From contig QKBC01000025.1 of the NCBI GenBank assembly GCA_003246205.1, positions 62,001-126,000 of the forward strand: a stretch of 64,000 nt of DNA, given 5' to 3'. The notes under the pieces are model-generated. The model was not told the DNA's origin. It searched no databases and saw only the letters and a program-made list of their open reading frames with translations. This DNA is from Flavobacterium haoranii. GTDB lineage: Bacteria > Bacteroidota > Bacteroidia > Flavobacteriales > Flavobacteriaceae. Position 1 is the stretch's first letter, and each line of letters opens with the position of its first letter. This document shows positions 53,958-64,000 of this stretch, one piece after another. The position numbers and the translations under genes are program-made.

Positions 53958-55358
53958 TTGAAGACGTCGGGTAGTTTACTAAGTACAACCATTATTTACA
54001 CAATTGGTAATCTTGCAACTAAAGGACTTAGTTTTGTTCTGGTTTTTTTTACAACGTTCTATTTAACTCAGGCACAAGTAGGTGAGTTAGATTTGTTTCT
54101 GGTAACAGTTAGTTTGCTGACTCCTTTTGTAACTTTTCAGTTGACAGATTCTATTTTACGCTGGCTGATAGAAGACAAATCAGAAGAGAATATCTCCGGG
54201 GTCTTAACAGTTTCTACGGTTTTAGTTTTTTTAGGAGTTCTTTTTCTGGGAATATTAAAAGTGATATTTGATTTTTTTTATCCCGTTCCTTATGCTAATT
54301 ATATTTTTACCCTGCTATTTTTTCAATCTTTTTATTTGTTGTTTCAGCAATTTCAGAGAGCTGTAGGCGATAATAAAGGATATGTGGTTTCTAGTATTGT
54401 ATACACTTTAGTTTATGTCATACTATCCGTCTTTTTTTTAGTTGTACTGAGTTGGAAATTAGAAGGGCTCTTGTTAGCTAATAGCATCGCTGCTTTTATG
54501 TCTTTGTTGTATGTTGTTGCTAAGAACAATATTTTTCAATATTTAAAGAAAAAAAGTTTTAGTTGGTCATTAGCAAAACACTTATTGCAATTCTCATTGC
54601 CTTTAGTTCCTAATAATGTTAGCTGGTGGGCAATTTCTTCGGCAAACCGATACTTAATCTTACTTTTTTTGGGAGCATCGGCAAATGGAATATTCGCCAT
54701 TGCTTACAAATTACCCACAATAGTTCTGTTACTGATCAATGTGTTTTATCTTGCTTGGCAGGAAAAAGCGATTGCCATGTATGCCGATAAAGAACGGGAT
54801 TTATATTATACGCGTATTTTAGGAAAGTATATTGTTTTTTTATTTTCTGTTTCTATTGTAATTGTCGGATGCAATAAAGTATTCCTTACTCATTTTGTAA
54901 GTACAGATTTTTACGATTCTTGGGAATATACAGCTTTGCTGCTTGTAGGGATTGTATTCAATGCTTTGGCAGGGTTTTACGGAACAGGTTATTTGAGCGC
55001 AAAAAAAACATCCGGAGCATTAAGTAGTAGTATTGTGGGAGGTTTAGTAGTTATCGCAATATCATACATAACGATTCCGAGATATGGTTTATATGGAGCT
55101 TCCTTTGCTATTACAATGGGCTATTTGATCTTGTTTTTGATGCGTTTGTGGCAAACAAAATCCTATTTTAATATTCAGTTTCCGATAGCTTCTTTTGTTA
55201 AAATGTTATCGGCATTTATTCTGATTAGCTTAGCTAATTATTGGGAGATAGAAACGATCCAATACTTGCTGCCTGTTGTGTCGTTGCTTTTTGTTTGGTG
55301 GATCAACCGACAAGATGTAAGTTTGCTATACCAAAAGATCAAAGCTAAACTACCATGA
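53958..55358 (+). CDS. Wzx-type polysaccharide flippase (MATE/MOP superfamily)
   Basis: 466 aa polytopic oligosaccharide transporter; probable TTG start. Confidence 0.88.
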   Translation: MKTSGSLLSTTIIYTIGNLATKGLSFVLVFFTTFYLTQAQVGELDLFLVTVSLLTPFVTFQLTDSILRWLIEDKSEENISGVLTVSTVLVFLGVLFLGILKVIFDFFYPVPYANYIFTLLFFQSFYLLFQQFQRAVGDNKGYVVSSIVYTLVYVILSVFFLVVLSWKLEGLLLANSIAAFMSLLYVVAKNNIFQYLKKKSFSWSLAKHLLQFSLPLVPNNVSWWAISSANRYLILLFLGASANGIFAIAYKLPTIVLLLINVFYLAWQEKAIAMYADKERDLYYTRILGKYIVFLFSVSIVIVGCNKVFLTHFVSTDFYDSWEYTALLLVGIVFNALAGFYGTGYLSAKKTSGALSSSIVGGLVVIAISYITIPRYGLYGASFAITMGYLILFLMRLWQTKSYFNIQFPIASFVKMLSAFILISLANYWEIETIQYLLPVVSLLFVWWINRQDVSLLYQKIKAKLP

Positions 55359-56461
55359 AAAAAATACTCTTTATTCATCCTGATCTAAAAGGAGGTGGAG
55401 CAGAAAAAGTTCTGGTAGATTTACTGAATACTCTTACCAAAGAGAAGTATGAAACTACTCTCTTTACCATTTTTGAAGAAGGAATCAATCGAAAGAAACT
55501 TAATCCTGCGGTCAAACAATATAGTGGTTTCAAAAAGGTTTTTAGAGGTTATTCCGTTTTGCAAAAGATAGTTTCGTCTCGCTTTTTGGCTCAATGGATA
55601 GCTAAAGATAAGTATGATATTGTTGTAGCTTATTTAGAGCATGTGCCTACCCGTATAGCTTCTGCATTTCCTAAAGGAACTAAAAAAGTAGCCTGGCTGC
55701 ATACGAATGCCGATGTAAAGCTTTTGTCGCGAACATTCAGGAATTATGCAGAAATGGAAAAAGCATATCAGGCTTTTGATGCTATAGTTTGTGTGTCCGA
55801 CTTGGCGAAAAAATCTTTGTTGCAGGCTATTCCGACTTTAGACGAAACGAAGGTTCAGGTAATAGAAAATGCTTTGGATGTAAATGCAATTTTGGAAAAA
55901 GCTGAGGAAAAACCGAAAATAGAGTTTACAAAAGAAGTTCTCAATTTGGTAACCATCGGCAGATTGGTTGAGGTAAAAGGTTACGATAGATTACTTCGTA
56001 TTGCTTTGCAGTTAAAAAAGAAAGGTTTTCGCTTTAAACTTCACATTTTAGGCGAAGGCGAATTGGGAGGGAAGTTTCAACAATTTATAACAGAAAATGA
56101 GTTAAAGGAAAATGTAGTTTTGCTCGGCTTTCAGGAAAATCCGTATGCAATTTTACAACAGGCAGATTTGTATATTTGTTCCTCATATAATGAAGGCTAC
56201 AATACCGCAATTATAGAAGCTTTATTGTTAGAAGTTCCTGTGATTACTACAGATTGTTCCGGAATGGCTGCTATTTTAGACAACGGACAATTTGGAATTA
56301 TAACTAAAAACAGTGAAGAAGCTTTGTTACAAGCTGTTGAAAAAGTAATACAATCAAAAGAAGAGCTTCAGTATTGGAAGAGCAAAGCGATAGAAAGGAA
56401 GGCTTATTTTATGGCACAAAATTCCGTTCAGAAAGTAGAAAAATTATTCGATTCATTATAG
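55355..56461 (+). CDS. Glycosyltransferase family 4
   Basis: FIHPDLKGGGAEKVLVDLLNTL; TIGRLVEVKGYDRLL; SSYNEGYNTAIIEAL. Confidence 0.92.
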   Translation: MKKILFIHPDLKGGGAEKVLVDLLNTLTKEKYETTLFTIFEEGINRKKLNPAVKQYSGFKKVFRGYSVLQKIVSSRFLAQWIAKDKYDIVVAYLEHVPTRIASAFPKGTKKVAWLHTNADVKLLSRTFRNYAEMEKAYQAFDAIVCVSDLAKKSLLQAIPTLDETKVQVIENALDVNAILEKAEEKPKIEFTKEVLNLVTIGRLVEVKGYDRLLRIALQLKKKGFRFKLHILGEGELGGKFQQFITENELKENVVLLGFQENPYAILQQADLYICSSYNEGYNTAIIEALLLEVPVITTDCSGMAAILDNGQFGIITKNSEEALLQAVEKVIQSKEELQYWKSKAIERKAYFMAQNSVQKVEKLFDSL

Positions 56462-56462
56462 C

Positions 56463-57467
56463 ATGAATAGTCAGCCCAAAATTTCAGTGATTATGCCGGT
56501 TTACAATGTAGAAAAATACATTGAAAAGGCCGTTGCTTCTGTTTTGAAACAAACCTTTACTGATTTTGAACTGTTACTGATTAATGATGGAACGAAAGAT
56601 AATAGCGTAGCCCAAACAGAACGTTTTGTGGCGGATACGCGCGTGCAGTGGTATCATAAAGAAAATGGCGGTTTATCGGATGCTCGGAATTTCGGTTTAC
56701 AAAAAGCAAAAGGAGAATACATCTATTTCATGGATAGTGACGATTGGATCGAACCTGACCTGCTAGAAGTAGCTTTGCAACATATTCGTCAATATGATGT
56801 TTTGGTATTTGGTTACCAATTGGATACTGAAAATGGTGACGGGGAAATGATCCAAACGGAAAAGGTAACAACAGAAGACACTATTTTAGAAAAAGGAAAA
56901 CAACAAACGGCATTTACCGAAAAACAATTAGGCTTATTAGGTTATGCCTGGAATAAACTATACAAACATCAATTTTTAAAAGACAATCAGCTTTTTTTTT
57001 CAAAAGGGATTTCGTTAGTAGAAGACATATTGTTTAATGCTCAGGTTTTAGCTAAAACCGATACAATTGTTTTTTGCGACCAAGCTTTATATCACTATAT
57101 CAATCGTCCGGTGACAACTTTGATAAAAACCTTTCATGCCAATTCATTTGCCCTTTATTTGCAAAAAGACGAAGCTTTGAATCAATTTTTATCAGCTTGG
57201 AATTTTTCTGCAAATGATAAGAAAACAGTTTTAGCGAATAGTTTAATGTTAGGATTGCGTTATTGTGCCAATAATTTATTTGCGTTTAAAAATAATTTGT
57301 CCGCACGAGAAAAATTTAATTATCTGAAAATGATGTTACATAACAACAGAATGCAGGAATTAATAGCGTATTACCAACCTCATACAATCACCGATAAGCT
57401 TTATAAAGACATTGTTTTACACAAAAGAGTTGTATTTTTGTTTGCGTTGTGCAAAATGCTAAAATAA
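56463..57467 (+). CDS. Glycosyltransferase family 2
   Basis: KISVIMPVYNVEKYIEKAVASVLKQTFTDFELLLINDGTKDNS; YFMDSDDWI. Confidence 0.93.
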   Translation: MNSQPKISVIMPVYNVEKYIEKAVASVLKQTFTDFELLLINDGTKDNSVAQTERFVADTRVQWYHKENGGLSDARNFGLQKAKGEYIYFMDSDDWIEPDLLEVALQHIRQYDVLVFGYQLDTENGDGEMIQTEKVTTEDTILEKGKQQTAFTEKQLGLLGYAWNKLYKHQFLKDNQLFFSKGISLVEDILFNAQVLAKTDTIVFCDQALYHYINRPVTTLIKTFHANSFALYLQKDEALNQFLSAWNFSANDKKTVLANSLMLGLRYCANNLFAFKNNLSAREKFNYLKMMLHNNRMQELIAYYQPHTITDKLYKDIVLHKRVVFLFALCKMLK

Positions 57468-58532
57468 ATGTCACTTACCCGATACATCCCCTTTTCATAT
57501 AAAATCAGAATCTTACTGCTTTTACAACAATTAAAACCGCTACACTATTTTAAAGATAGAAATGAAAATAGTTCGGATAAAAAAATAGTTGTCTTTCTAG
57601 CGGCTAATTACAGCAATCTGGGAGATGTGGCTATAACGTATGCACAAAAGAAGTTCATTACCGAATCATGTCCGGATTATAAAGTAATTCCGATTCCTAT
57701 CAGCGAAACCTTAGAAGGAATTGTATGGGTAAAATCTATTCTGAATCCTGAAGATAAGATTACTACTGTAGGAGGAGGAAATTTCGGAGATCTGTACGAT
57801 CAGATCGAAACATTACGTCAGTTGGTTGTAGAAAATTTTCCGAATAATAAAGTTATTTCTTTTCCGCAAACTTTTGATTTTTCGCCTTCCGAAAAAGGAA
57901 AAAAAGCACTGAAAACAGCTCAAAGATGTTATTCAAAACATCCCAATTTGGCATTCTTTCTTAGAGAGCAAAAGTCATTCGGATGGATGCAAAAAGCGTT
58001 TCCCGAAGTGAGCTCCTTTTTGACTCCCGATATTGTTTTAAGTTTGGATCAGTCAGAACCGCAGTTGGAACGAAAAGGAGTTACTCTTAGTTTGAGAAAA
58101 GATGATGAAAAATTGCTAACTAAGAACGATGAAAAACAACTGCTGGATTTTATTTCCAACCGATTTGGGCAAGTTGCTTTTTATGACACACATTTGAATA
58201 AAGGAAATCTTTCTGAAACAGCATGCGATGCCGAACTGGAAAAAATATGGAACCAATACAAAACATCAGAATTGGTGATAACAGACAGGCTTCACGGAAT
58301 GATCTTTAGTTATATAACCAATACGCCTTGTATCGTATTTCTGAATAACAACCATAAAATAGAAGAATCATACAATTGGATCAAAGAGTATGCACCCATT
58401 ATTTTGATGCGTGAATTTTCAGTTTCAGCATTTGAAGCAGCAATACAAGATATTTTTAATAAATTTAGTCAGCGAAAATACCATTCGTTAAAAGAACGAT
58501 TCGAACCACTTAAAGAACAATTAACCTGCTAA
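57468..58532 (+). CDS. Polysaccharide pyruvyl transferase family protein
   Basis: NYSNLGDVAITYAQKKFI; VGGGNFGDLYD; TDRLHGMIFSYITNTPCI. Confidence 0.88.
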   Translation: MSLTRYIPFSYKIRILLLLQQLKPLHYFKDRNENSSDKKIVVFLAANYSNLGDVAITYAQKKFITESCPDYKVIPIPISETLEGIVWVKSILNPEDKITTVGGGNFGDLYDQIETLRQLVVENFPNNKVISFPQTFDFSPSEKGKKALKTAQRCYSKHPNLAFFLREQKSFGWMQKAFPEVSSFLTPDIVLSLDQSEPQLERKGVTLSLRKDDEKLLTKNDEKQLLDFISNRFGQVAFYDTHLNKGNLSETACDAELEKIWNQYKTSELVITDRLHGMIFSYITNTPCIVFLNNNHKIEESYNWIKEYAPIILMREFSVSAFEAAIQDIFNKFSQRKYHSLKERFEPLKEQLTC

Positions 58533-59627
58533 ATGTTTGACTTTGTTCCGATAGAGAGTTATACAACCATTTATTTTCAAATGCTGTTATTCTTTTTAAT
58601 GGCAACATTGCTACACTCTTTTGTGTTGGCAATTGACGATTATAAAAATATTCGTTTTGCAAATTACTTTGGTCATTTTACACTTTTATTTGTTGCATTG
58701 TATATCGGATTACGACCTATTAACGGGGTTTTTGTCGATATGACCATGTACGCTTATTCCTTTGAACGTTTTCAGGAAAACAATCCGCTTATTGTAACAG
58801 AAGATTATGCGTTCTACTGGTTTATGGATTTTTGTTCTCAGATAATGAATGTGGAAACTTTCTTTCTGGTTTGTGCACTTCTTTATATCATTCCATTATA
58901 TATCTTATCTAAAAAATGGTTCGGAAAGTATTGGTACTATTCTTTCTTTATTCTGATTGGGTCATTGTCTTTTTGGGCATACGGAACTAATGGTATTCGT
59001 AACGGAATGGCAACTTCTTTTTTTCTGTTCTCCTTGGTTTATATAGATAAAAGAACAATAATGATTCCGCTACTTATACTTTCCTGTCTTTTTCATAAAA
59101 CAATGGTTTTACCAACAATAGGTTTAGCGTTAACATATTTTAATAACGATTCTCGAAACTATCTGAAGGGCTGGTTGTTGTGTATCCCGATATCACTAAT
59201 ATTGGGAAATTATTTTGTGGAATTTTTTGCGAATATTGGCTTTGACGACCATCGTATTGACCAATATTTTACAGATCAAATTGATGAAGGAATTACACAA
59301 ACCGGTTTTCGCTGGGATTTTTTACTGTATAGTGCCACCGGAGTTTATGCAGGTTGGTATTATTTGTTTAAAAAGAATTTTCAGGATAAACTCTATCAAC
59401 GAATGTTTAATATTTACCTGTTTGCCAATGCTTTTTGGGTTTTAGTGATTAGAGCCAACTTTTCAAATCGCTTTGCATATTTGTCCTGGTTTATGTTAGG
59501 GATTATTATCATCTATCCATTGTTAAAAGGTGATTTTTTAAAAGAAAAAAATAAAACCATCGGATTTGTGCTTTTAGGCTATTATGCTTTTACTTACCTG
59601 TTAACCGTAATCTTAGTAAGGTCATGA
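58533..59627 (+). CDS. EpsG-family putative polysaccharide polymerase (Wzy-like)
   Basis: Polytopic; GTNGIRNGMATSFFLFSLVYI; ANFSNRFAYLSWFM. Confidence 0.82.
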   Translation: MFDFVPIESYTTIYFQMLLFFLMATLLHSFVLAIDDYKNIRFANYFGHFTLLFVALYIGLRPINGVFVDMTMYAYSFERFQENNPLIVTEDYAFYWFMDFCSQIMNVETFFLVCALLYIIPLYILSKKWFGKYWYYSFFILIGSLSFWAYGTNGIRNGMATSFFLFSLVYIDKRTIMIPLLILSCLFHKTMVLPTIGLALTYFNNDSRNYLKGWLLCIPISLILGNYFVEFFANIGFDDHRIDQYFTDQIDEGITQTGFRWDFLLYSATGVYAGWYYLFKKNFQDKLYQRMFNIYLFANAFWVLVIRANFSNRFAYLSWFMLGIIIIYPLLKGDFLKEKNKTIGFVLLGYYAFTYLLTVILVRS

Positions 59628-60598
59628 AAAAGTTAAGTGTTATAATTCCTGTTTATAATGTGGAAGCTTATGTGGAAAAATGTATTCAGTCGATTAAACA
59701 AAACGGTTTAGAGGAATCGCAATATGAAATTATTGTCGTTGATGATGAAAGTCCCGACAAAAGTGTAGAACTAATCCGAAATACTTTTCCAAACGATCCC
59801 GGTATTACCATTATTTCACAAAAGAATAAAGGATTGGGAGGAGCACGTAATACAGGGATTAAAGCGGCGCAAGGAAATTATTTATTGTTTTTAGATTCTG
59901 ATGATGTATTAGTACCGGGTATTTTACAGGAATTGCTTTTGATCGCCGAGAGTCAGGAAACTCAAATTCTGGAATTTGGAGCAAAAGGAGTAGATATGCA
60001 AGGAAAAGAAATATATACAGTTCAAAATACTTCTGATGGAAATGTCTTAAGCGGAATTCAGTACTATAATACTATCCGTTATATGAATTCTGCTTGTAAC
60101 AAGTTGTATAAGAGAACTTTTTTATTGGAAAACGAATTGTTCTTTTTAGAACGTATTTTTATTGAAGATTTTGAGTTCAATACAAGAGCTTTTTACAAAG
60201 CAGATAAAGTTCTTGCAATTCCACAAATAGGAGCCTGTTTTTTACAATCTGAAAATTCCATAACCCGTAATTCAAACAAAGAAAAGAAACAAAAAATGGT
60301 TCAGGACATCAAACAGGTTCTGAACATCACACATACTTTATATCTGACCGGAAACAAGGAGTCTTCTGAAGTAAAAAAGTTTTTTGAAGAACGTTTAAAT
60401 TTTCTGGTTGCAACACTATTTTACCATTTAATCAAAAACAAAGAACCTTTTGAAATAGTAAAAGAAATGAAAAAAGAGCTGCAAAATAAAGGTATGTATT
60501 ATGTAGATCATCCGATCTATCAGAAAAATAAAAACCTGTTTCGGTTATTGGTTTTGAAGAATATTTACTTCTATAGATTTTTTAGCCCTTTTTTATAA
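59624..60598 (+). CDS. Glycosyltransferase family 2
   Basis: KLSVIIPVYNVEAYVEKCIQSIKQ; LFLDSDDVL. Confidence 0.93.
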   Translation: MKKLSVIIPVYNVEAYVEKCIQSIKQNGLEESQYEIIVVDDESPDKSVELIRNTFPNDPGITIISQKNKGLGGARNTGIKAAQGNYLLFLDSDDVLVPGILQELLLIAESQETQILEFGAKGVDMQGKEIYTVQNTSDGNVLSGIQYYNTIRYMNSACNKLYKRTFLLENELFFLERIFIEDFEFNTRAFYKADKVLAIPQIGACFLQSENSITRNSNKEKKQKMVQDIKQVLNITHTLYLTGNKESSEVKKFFEERLNFLVATLFYHLIKNKEPFEIVKEMKKELQNKGMYYVDHPIYQKNKNLFRLLVLKNIYFYRFFSPFL

Positions 60599-60639
60599 AA
60601 TTTATATTCATACATTTGTTGTAACCTACTAATTAGAAC

Positions 60640-61761
60640 ATGAAGAAGATCTGTTTCGTTGTTTCAAGCCCCTTAACGGCTCAAGCCTTTATGCTTAAAC
60701 ATTTTGAGTATCTGTCTCAAGAGTTCGATATTACATTGGTGGCTAACTTTGAAACGGAGGAACAGCATCACATTCCTTTTGTGAAAGAAACTAAGGATAT
60801 AAAGATTGTACGGAATATTAATCTTTTGTCAGATTTAGCGGCGTTGTACCAACTCTATAAATATTTGAAACAACAGCATTTCGATGCTGTACATTCTATA
60901 ACTCCAAAAGCAGGATTAATTGCCACTTCAGCAGCATGGCTGGCAGGAGTAAAACTTCGGATACACATTTTTACAGGACAGGTTTGGCATACACAAACCG
61001 GATTAAAAAAGAAATTGTTACAGTTCTTAGATAAGGTAATGGTCTTTTTTGCTACGGATATATTAGTGGACGGCCAATCGCAACGGGATTTTCTAATTGA
61101 GAATCACATTATCAAAGCCCAAAACTCAAAAGTATTAGGAAAAGGCTCTATCAGTGGTGTCGATGTGTCTAAGTTTATACTGAATCAGACATTAAAGGTA
61201 GAGTTAAGAAAACAATTAGGCTATTCAGATGATGAGGTGGTATTTGTTTTTTTAGGAAGAATGAATCGCGATAAAGGGATTTTAGATTTGGTAGCAGCTT
61301 TTAAAAAATTATATCAGGAATTTCCCCAAACAAAACTTTTATTGATAGGTATGGATGAAGAGAATCTGCGACCGGAAATTGAACAGATGCAAAAAGAAGG
61401 GATTTTCTTTTTCGGGTTAACCCGAAAGCCTCAGGAAACACTACAAGCGGGAGATGTTTTTTGTTTGCCGAGTTACAGAGAAGGTTTCGGAACCAGTGTC
61501 ATTGAAGCTTCGCTTCTGCAAATGCCTGTGATTTGTAGTGATACGTATGGCTTAGCAGAAACAATAGTAGACAATGAAACCGGGTTAAGGCATAAAGTAG
61601 CAGACAGTGAAGATCTTTACAAACAAATGAGAACATTGTTTTTAGATGCTAATCTGAGAAAATCGATGGGAGAAAAAGGAAGGGAATATGTTTTGGAATA
61701 TTTTTCGGCAGATGAAATTTCACGCCATTGGTTAGCATTTTATAAGGAAAAACTAAATTGA
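60640..61761 (+). CDS. Glycosyltransferase family 4
   Basis: [49 protein letters not shown]. Confidence 0.92.
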   Translation: MKKICFVVSSPLTAQAFMLKHFEYLSQEFDITLVANFETEEQHHIPFVKETKDIKIVRNINLLSDLAALYQLYKYLKQQHFDAVHSITPKAGLIATSAAWLAGVKLRIHIFTGQVWHTQTGLKKKLLQFLDKVMVFFATDILVDGQSQRDFLIENHIIKAQNSKVLGKGSISGVDVSKFILNQTLKVELRKQLGYSDDEVVFVFLGRMNRDKGILDLVAAFKKLYQEFPQTKLLLIGMDEENLRPEIEQMQKEGIFFFGLTRKPQETLQAGDVFCLPSYREGFGTSVIEASLLQMPVICSDTYGLAETIVDNETGLRHKVADSEDLYKQMRTLFLDANLRKSMGEKGREYVLEYFSADEISRHWLAFYKEKLN

Positions 61762-61762
61762 G

Positions 61763-62365
61763 ATGTACGCAAAAGTATTCAAACCTTTATTCGATTTTGT
61801 TTTAGCATTTGTTGCTTTTGTATTGCTTTTGCCATTATTTGTGATAATAACATTTTTGCTGGCCATTGCAAATGAAGGAAAACCATTCTTTTTTCAAAAG
61901 CGTCCCGGAAAAAATGAAAAGATATTTAGCATCATCAAGTTTAAGACTATGAACGATAAAAAAGATGCAAAAGGAAATTTATTATCCGATGCAGATAGGT
62001 TAACAGCAGTTGGGAATTGGGTTCGAAAATTATCATTGGATGAAATCCCGCAATTATTGAATGTTCTTAAAGGAGATATGAGTTTAATAGGGCCACGCCC
62101 GTTATTACCGCAATATCTTCCTTTATATAATGATTTTCAGAGGAGAAGGCACGAAATAAAACCGGGAATTACAGGTTGGGCACAAGTAAACGGGAGAAAC
62201 GCATTAGATTGGCAAACTAAATTCAAATATGATGTGTGGTATGTGGATCATGTTAGTTTTTTTACCGATTTAAAAATAGTATATTTGACAGTCAAAAAAG
62301 TCCTGAAAAAAGAAGGGATTAATCAACAAGGGCAAGCAACAGCAGAAGCCTTTAAAGGAAATTAA
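61763..62365 (+). CDS. Undecaprenyl-phosphate sugar transferase (PglC/WcaJ-type initiating transferase)
   Basis: [77 protein letters not shown]. Confidence 0.95.
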   Translation: MYAKVFKPLFDFVLAFVAFVLLLPLFVIITFLLAIANEGKPFFFQKRPGKNEKIFSIIKFKTMNDKKDAKGNLLSDADRLTAVGNWVRKLSLDEIPQLLNVLKGDMSLIGPRPLLPQYLPLYNDFQRRRHEIKPGITGWAQVNGRNALDWQTKFKYDVWYVDHVSFFTDLKIVYLTVKKVLKKEGINQQGQATAEAFKGN

Positions 62366-62367
62366 AA

Positions 62368-63372
62368 ATGGGAGCAACAATACAAGCTATAGAATACGTT
62401 TTTCCAAAAAATAAAGTAACAAATAAAGATTTGTTACTACAATTCCCGGAGTATGATTTTAAGAAGTTTGACGACAAAGTTGGCATCAGTTGTCGTTATT
62501 ATGTTGATGAGAATGAAACCGGTTTAGATTTAGCCGTGCAGGCTTGTGAAAAGCTGTTTCAAAGAATAGATAGCGCTACAATTGATTATATTTTATATTG
62601 TACACAAAATCCTGATTATATTCTACCTACAACGGCTTGTCTTTTACAAGACAGGTTAGGTTTATCTAAAAATGTTGGAGCTTTAGATATTAATTTAGGT
62701 TGTTCAGCTTATACTTATGTTTTAAGTTTAGCGAAAGCACTGATTAATTCTGGTCAGGCTAAAAATATTTTGGTGGTAACAGCAGAAACATACTCTAAAA
62801 TCCTCAATGAAAGAGATTGTTCTAACAGAGCTATTTTCGGAGATGCAGCTACCGCAACTTTAGTGTCATACACTGAAGAAGAAAATTTCGGTGACTTCTT
62901 GTTCGGAACGGATGGCTCTGGTGTAGAAAAATTGTTTGTGAAAAACGGGGCTTCAAAATATAAATTCGAAAGTAATCCGGAAGTAAAAACATATGGGAGT
63001 GGTAATTTTTATACAGATAATGACTTGTATATGAACGGACCTGAAATTTTCCATTTTACAGGAGAAGTTGTGCCGGGATTTGTAGAAGAATTATTAGAAG
63101 CCAATCAAGTAGAAAAAGATCATATAGACCAATATATTTTTCATCAGGCAAATGCTTTTATGCTGAATTTTTTGAGAAAGCGATTAAAAATAGAAGAAGA
63201 ACGCTTTTTTATTGATTTACGAGATGGAGGAAACACTGTTTCATCAACTATTCCAATCGCATTAAAGAAATACAGCCAAAAAATAACAGAGAAAGAAACT
63301 CTTTTATTGGTTGGTTTCGGAGTAGGGTTATCTTGGTCAGGAGGATTAGTTACCATAAACAATAAATTATAA
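62368..63372 (+). CDS. 3-oxoacyl-ACP synthase III (KASIII) homologue
   Basis: Cys in INLGCSAYTYVLSLAKAL, His in IFHQANAFML, Asn in RDGGNTVSSTIPIAL: Cys-His-Asn triad present. Confidence 0.92.
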   Translation: MGATIQAIEYVFPKNKVTNKDLLLQFPEYDFKKFDDKVGISCRYYVDENETGLDLAVQACEKLFQRIDSATIDYILYCTQNPDYILPTTACLLQDRLGLSKNVGALDINLGCSAYTYVLSLAKALINSGQAKNILVVTAETYSKILNERDCSNRAIFGDAATATLVSYTEEENFGDFLFGTDGSGVEKLFVKNGASKYKFESNPEVKTYGSGNFYTDNDLYMNGPEIFHFTGEVVPGFVEELLEANQVEKDHIDQYIFHQANAFMLNFLRKRLKIEEERFFIDLRDGGNTVSSTIPIALKKYSQKITEKETLLLVGFGVGLSWSGGLVTINNKL

Positions 63373-63378
63373 CTGAAA

Positions 63379-63609
63379 ATGAATAAAGCTGAATTTATCA
63401 AAGGTTTAGAAGAAGAATTAGAGTTAGAGATCACGTTAACAGCAGAAACGGATTTAAAAGGATTAGACGAATGGGATTCTATGGCTGCTATGCTTTTAAT
63501 AGGATATGTCTCTAATGAGTTTGGTTTGACTTTAACAGCAGACGATATTAAGAATATCTCAACAGTACAATCTTTGATCGAGCGTATCGGAGTAGAAAAA
63601 TTCAACTAA
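63379..63609 (+). CDS. Acyl carrier protein
   Basis: 76 aa; phosphopantetheine site GLDEWDSMAAMLLIGYV. Confidence 0.9.
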   Translation: MNKAEFIKGLEEELELEITLTAETDLKGLDEWDSMAAMLLIGYVSNEFGLTLTADDIKNISTVQSLIERIGVEKFN

Positions 63610-63610
63610 A

Positions 63611-64000
63611 ATGCTACAACATTTTAAAGGTATCCATATTACAGCTTTAAAAACCTGTGTTCCGTCTCAGGTTGTGTCCAATGCTTTTTTTGAAGAACTG
63701 CTGAGTCCCAAAGAAATCAAGATCTTTGAAAAAACAGTCGGAATTAAAAACAGACGTTGGGCAACAGATAATATAACGGCTCTTGATTTAGGATATGAAG
63801 CGGCTAATTCATTGTTGAAAGAACATGATGTTGCTCCTTCTGAGGTTGAATGCCTGATCTTCTTAAGTCAAACCCCGGATTATAAGATACCTTTTTCATC
63901 TAATATTTTACAAGCTAAGCTGAATTTGCCACAAAATATTCTGTGCTTGGATGTCAATGCAGGCTGTGCCGGATTTGTTCAGGGATTAGGAACCGCTTTT
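63611..64000 (+). CDS. Second KASIII homologue (partial, runs off window)
   Basis: MLQHFKGIHITALKTCVPSQVVSN...CLDVNAGCAGFVQGLGTAF with nucleophile Cys motif. Confidence 0.88.
   Translation, partial: MLQHFKGIHITALKTCVPSQVVSNAFFEELLSPKEIKIFEKTVGIKNRRWATDNITALDLGYEAANSLLKEHDVAPSEVECLIFLSQTPDYKIPFSSNILQAKLNLPQNILCLDVNAGCAGFVQGLGTAF

Noticed and set aside
60612-60618. Possible promoter (TACATTTG) before the GT4 gene
   Set aside because: No TTG element at suitable spacing; left unannotated.
62368-63372. Annotation as housekeeping fabH
   Set aside because: Context (capsule locus, dedicated ACP, second KASIII) argues for a specialised role; no fatty-acid or plsX/rpmF genes nearby.

Overview
Bacteroidota (Flavobacterium-like) chromosomal window of 64 kb with four blocks. 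(1) About 1-14.6 kb: a starch/maltodextrin utilisation locus. SusD (partial) and SusC are divergent from lacI-type regulator, MFS transporter, pgmB, GH65 maltose phosphorylase, GH97 alpha-glucosidase and two GH13 alpha-amylases. (2) About 14.7-32 kb: the str/S10/spc/alpha ribosomal-protein supercluster, rpsL to rplQ. It is broken at several junctions by terminators, flavobacterial-type promoters and clear RNA hairpins, notably rpsJ/rplC, rpsN/rpsH, rpsK/rpsD and rpoA/rplQ. (3) About 32-43 kb: housekeeping genes: carA, eno, citrate synthase, two amidinotransferase-fold enzymes, an Rrf2 regulator, DUF2061, an APS-reductase-type cysH, marC, a solute symporter and recR. (4) About 43-64 kb: a Wza/Wzc/Wzx/Wzy-type exopolysaccharide locus. 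It contains an embedded cysQ-(DUF2061)2-cysC-cysD-cysN module and ends in KASIII-ACP-KASIII. The most interesting signals are: DUF2061 paired with sulfate-activation genes at two separate loci; a PAPS-making/PAP-removing module inside the capsule locus while the window's reductase looks like an APS (not PAPS) reductase, suggesting sulfation chemistry; strongly structured candidate leaders before rpsH, rpsD and rplQ; and an 18-nt motif (17/18 identical) repeated upstream of susC and the MFS gene. No rRNA, tRNA, CRISPR or transposase was seen. All assignments are from reading the sequence and translations; no database search was run.
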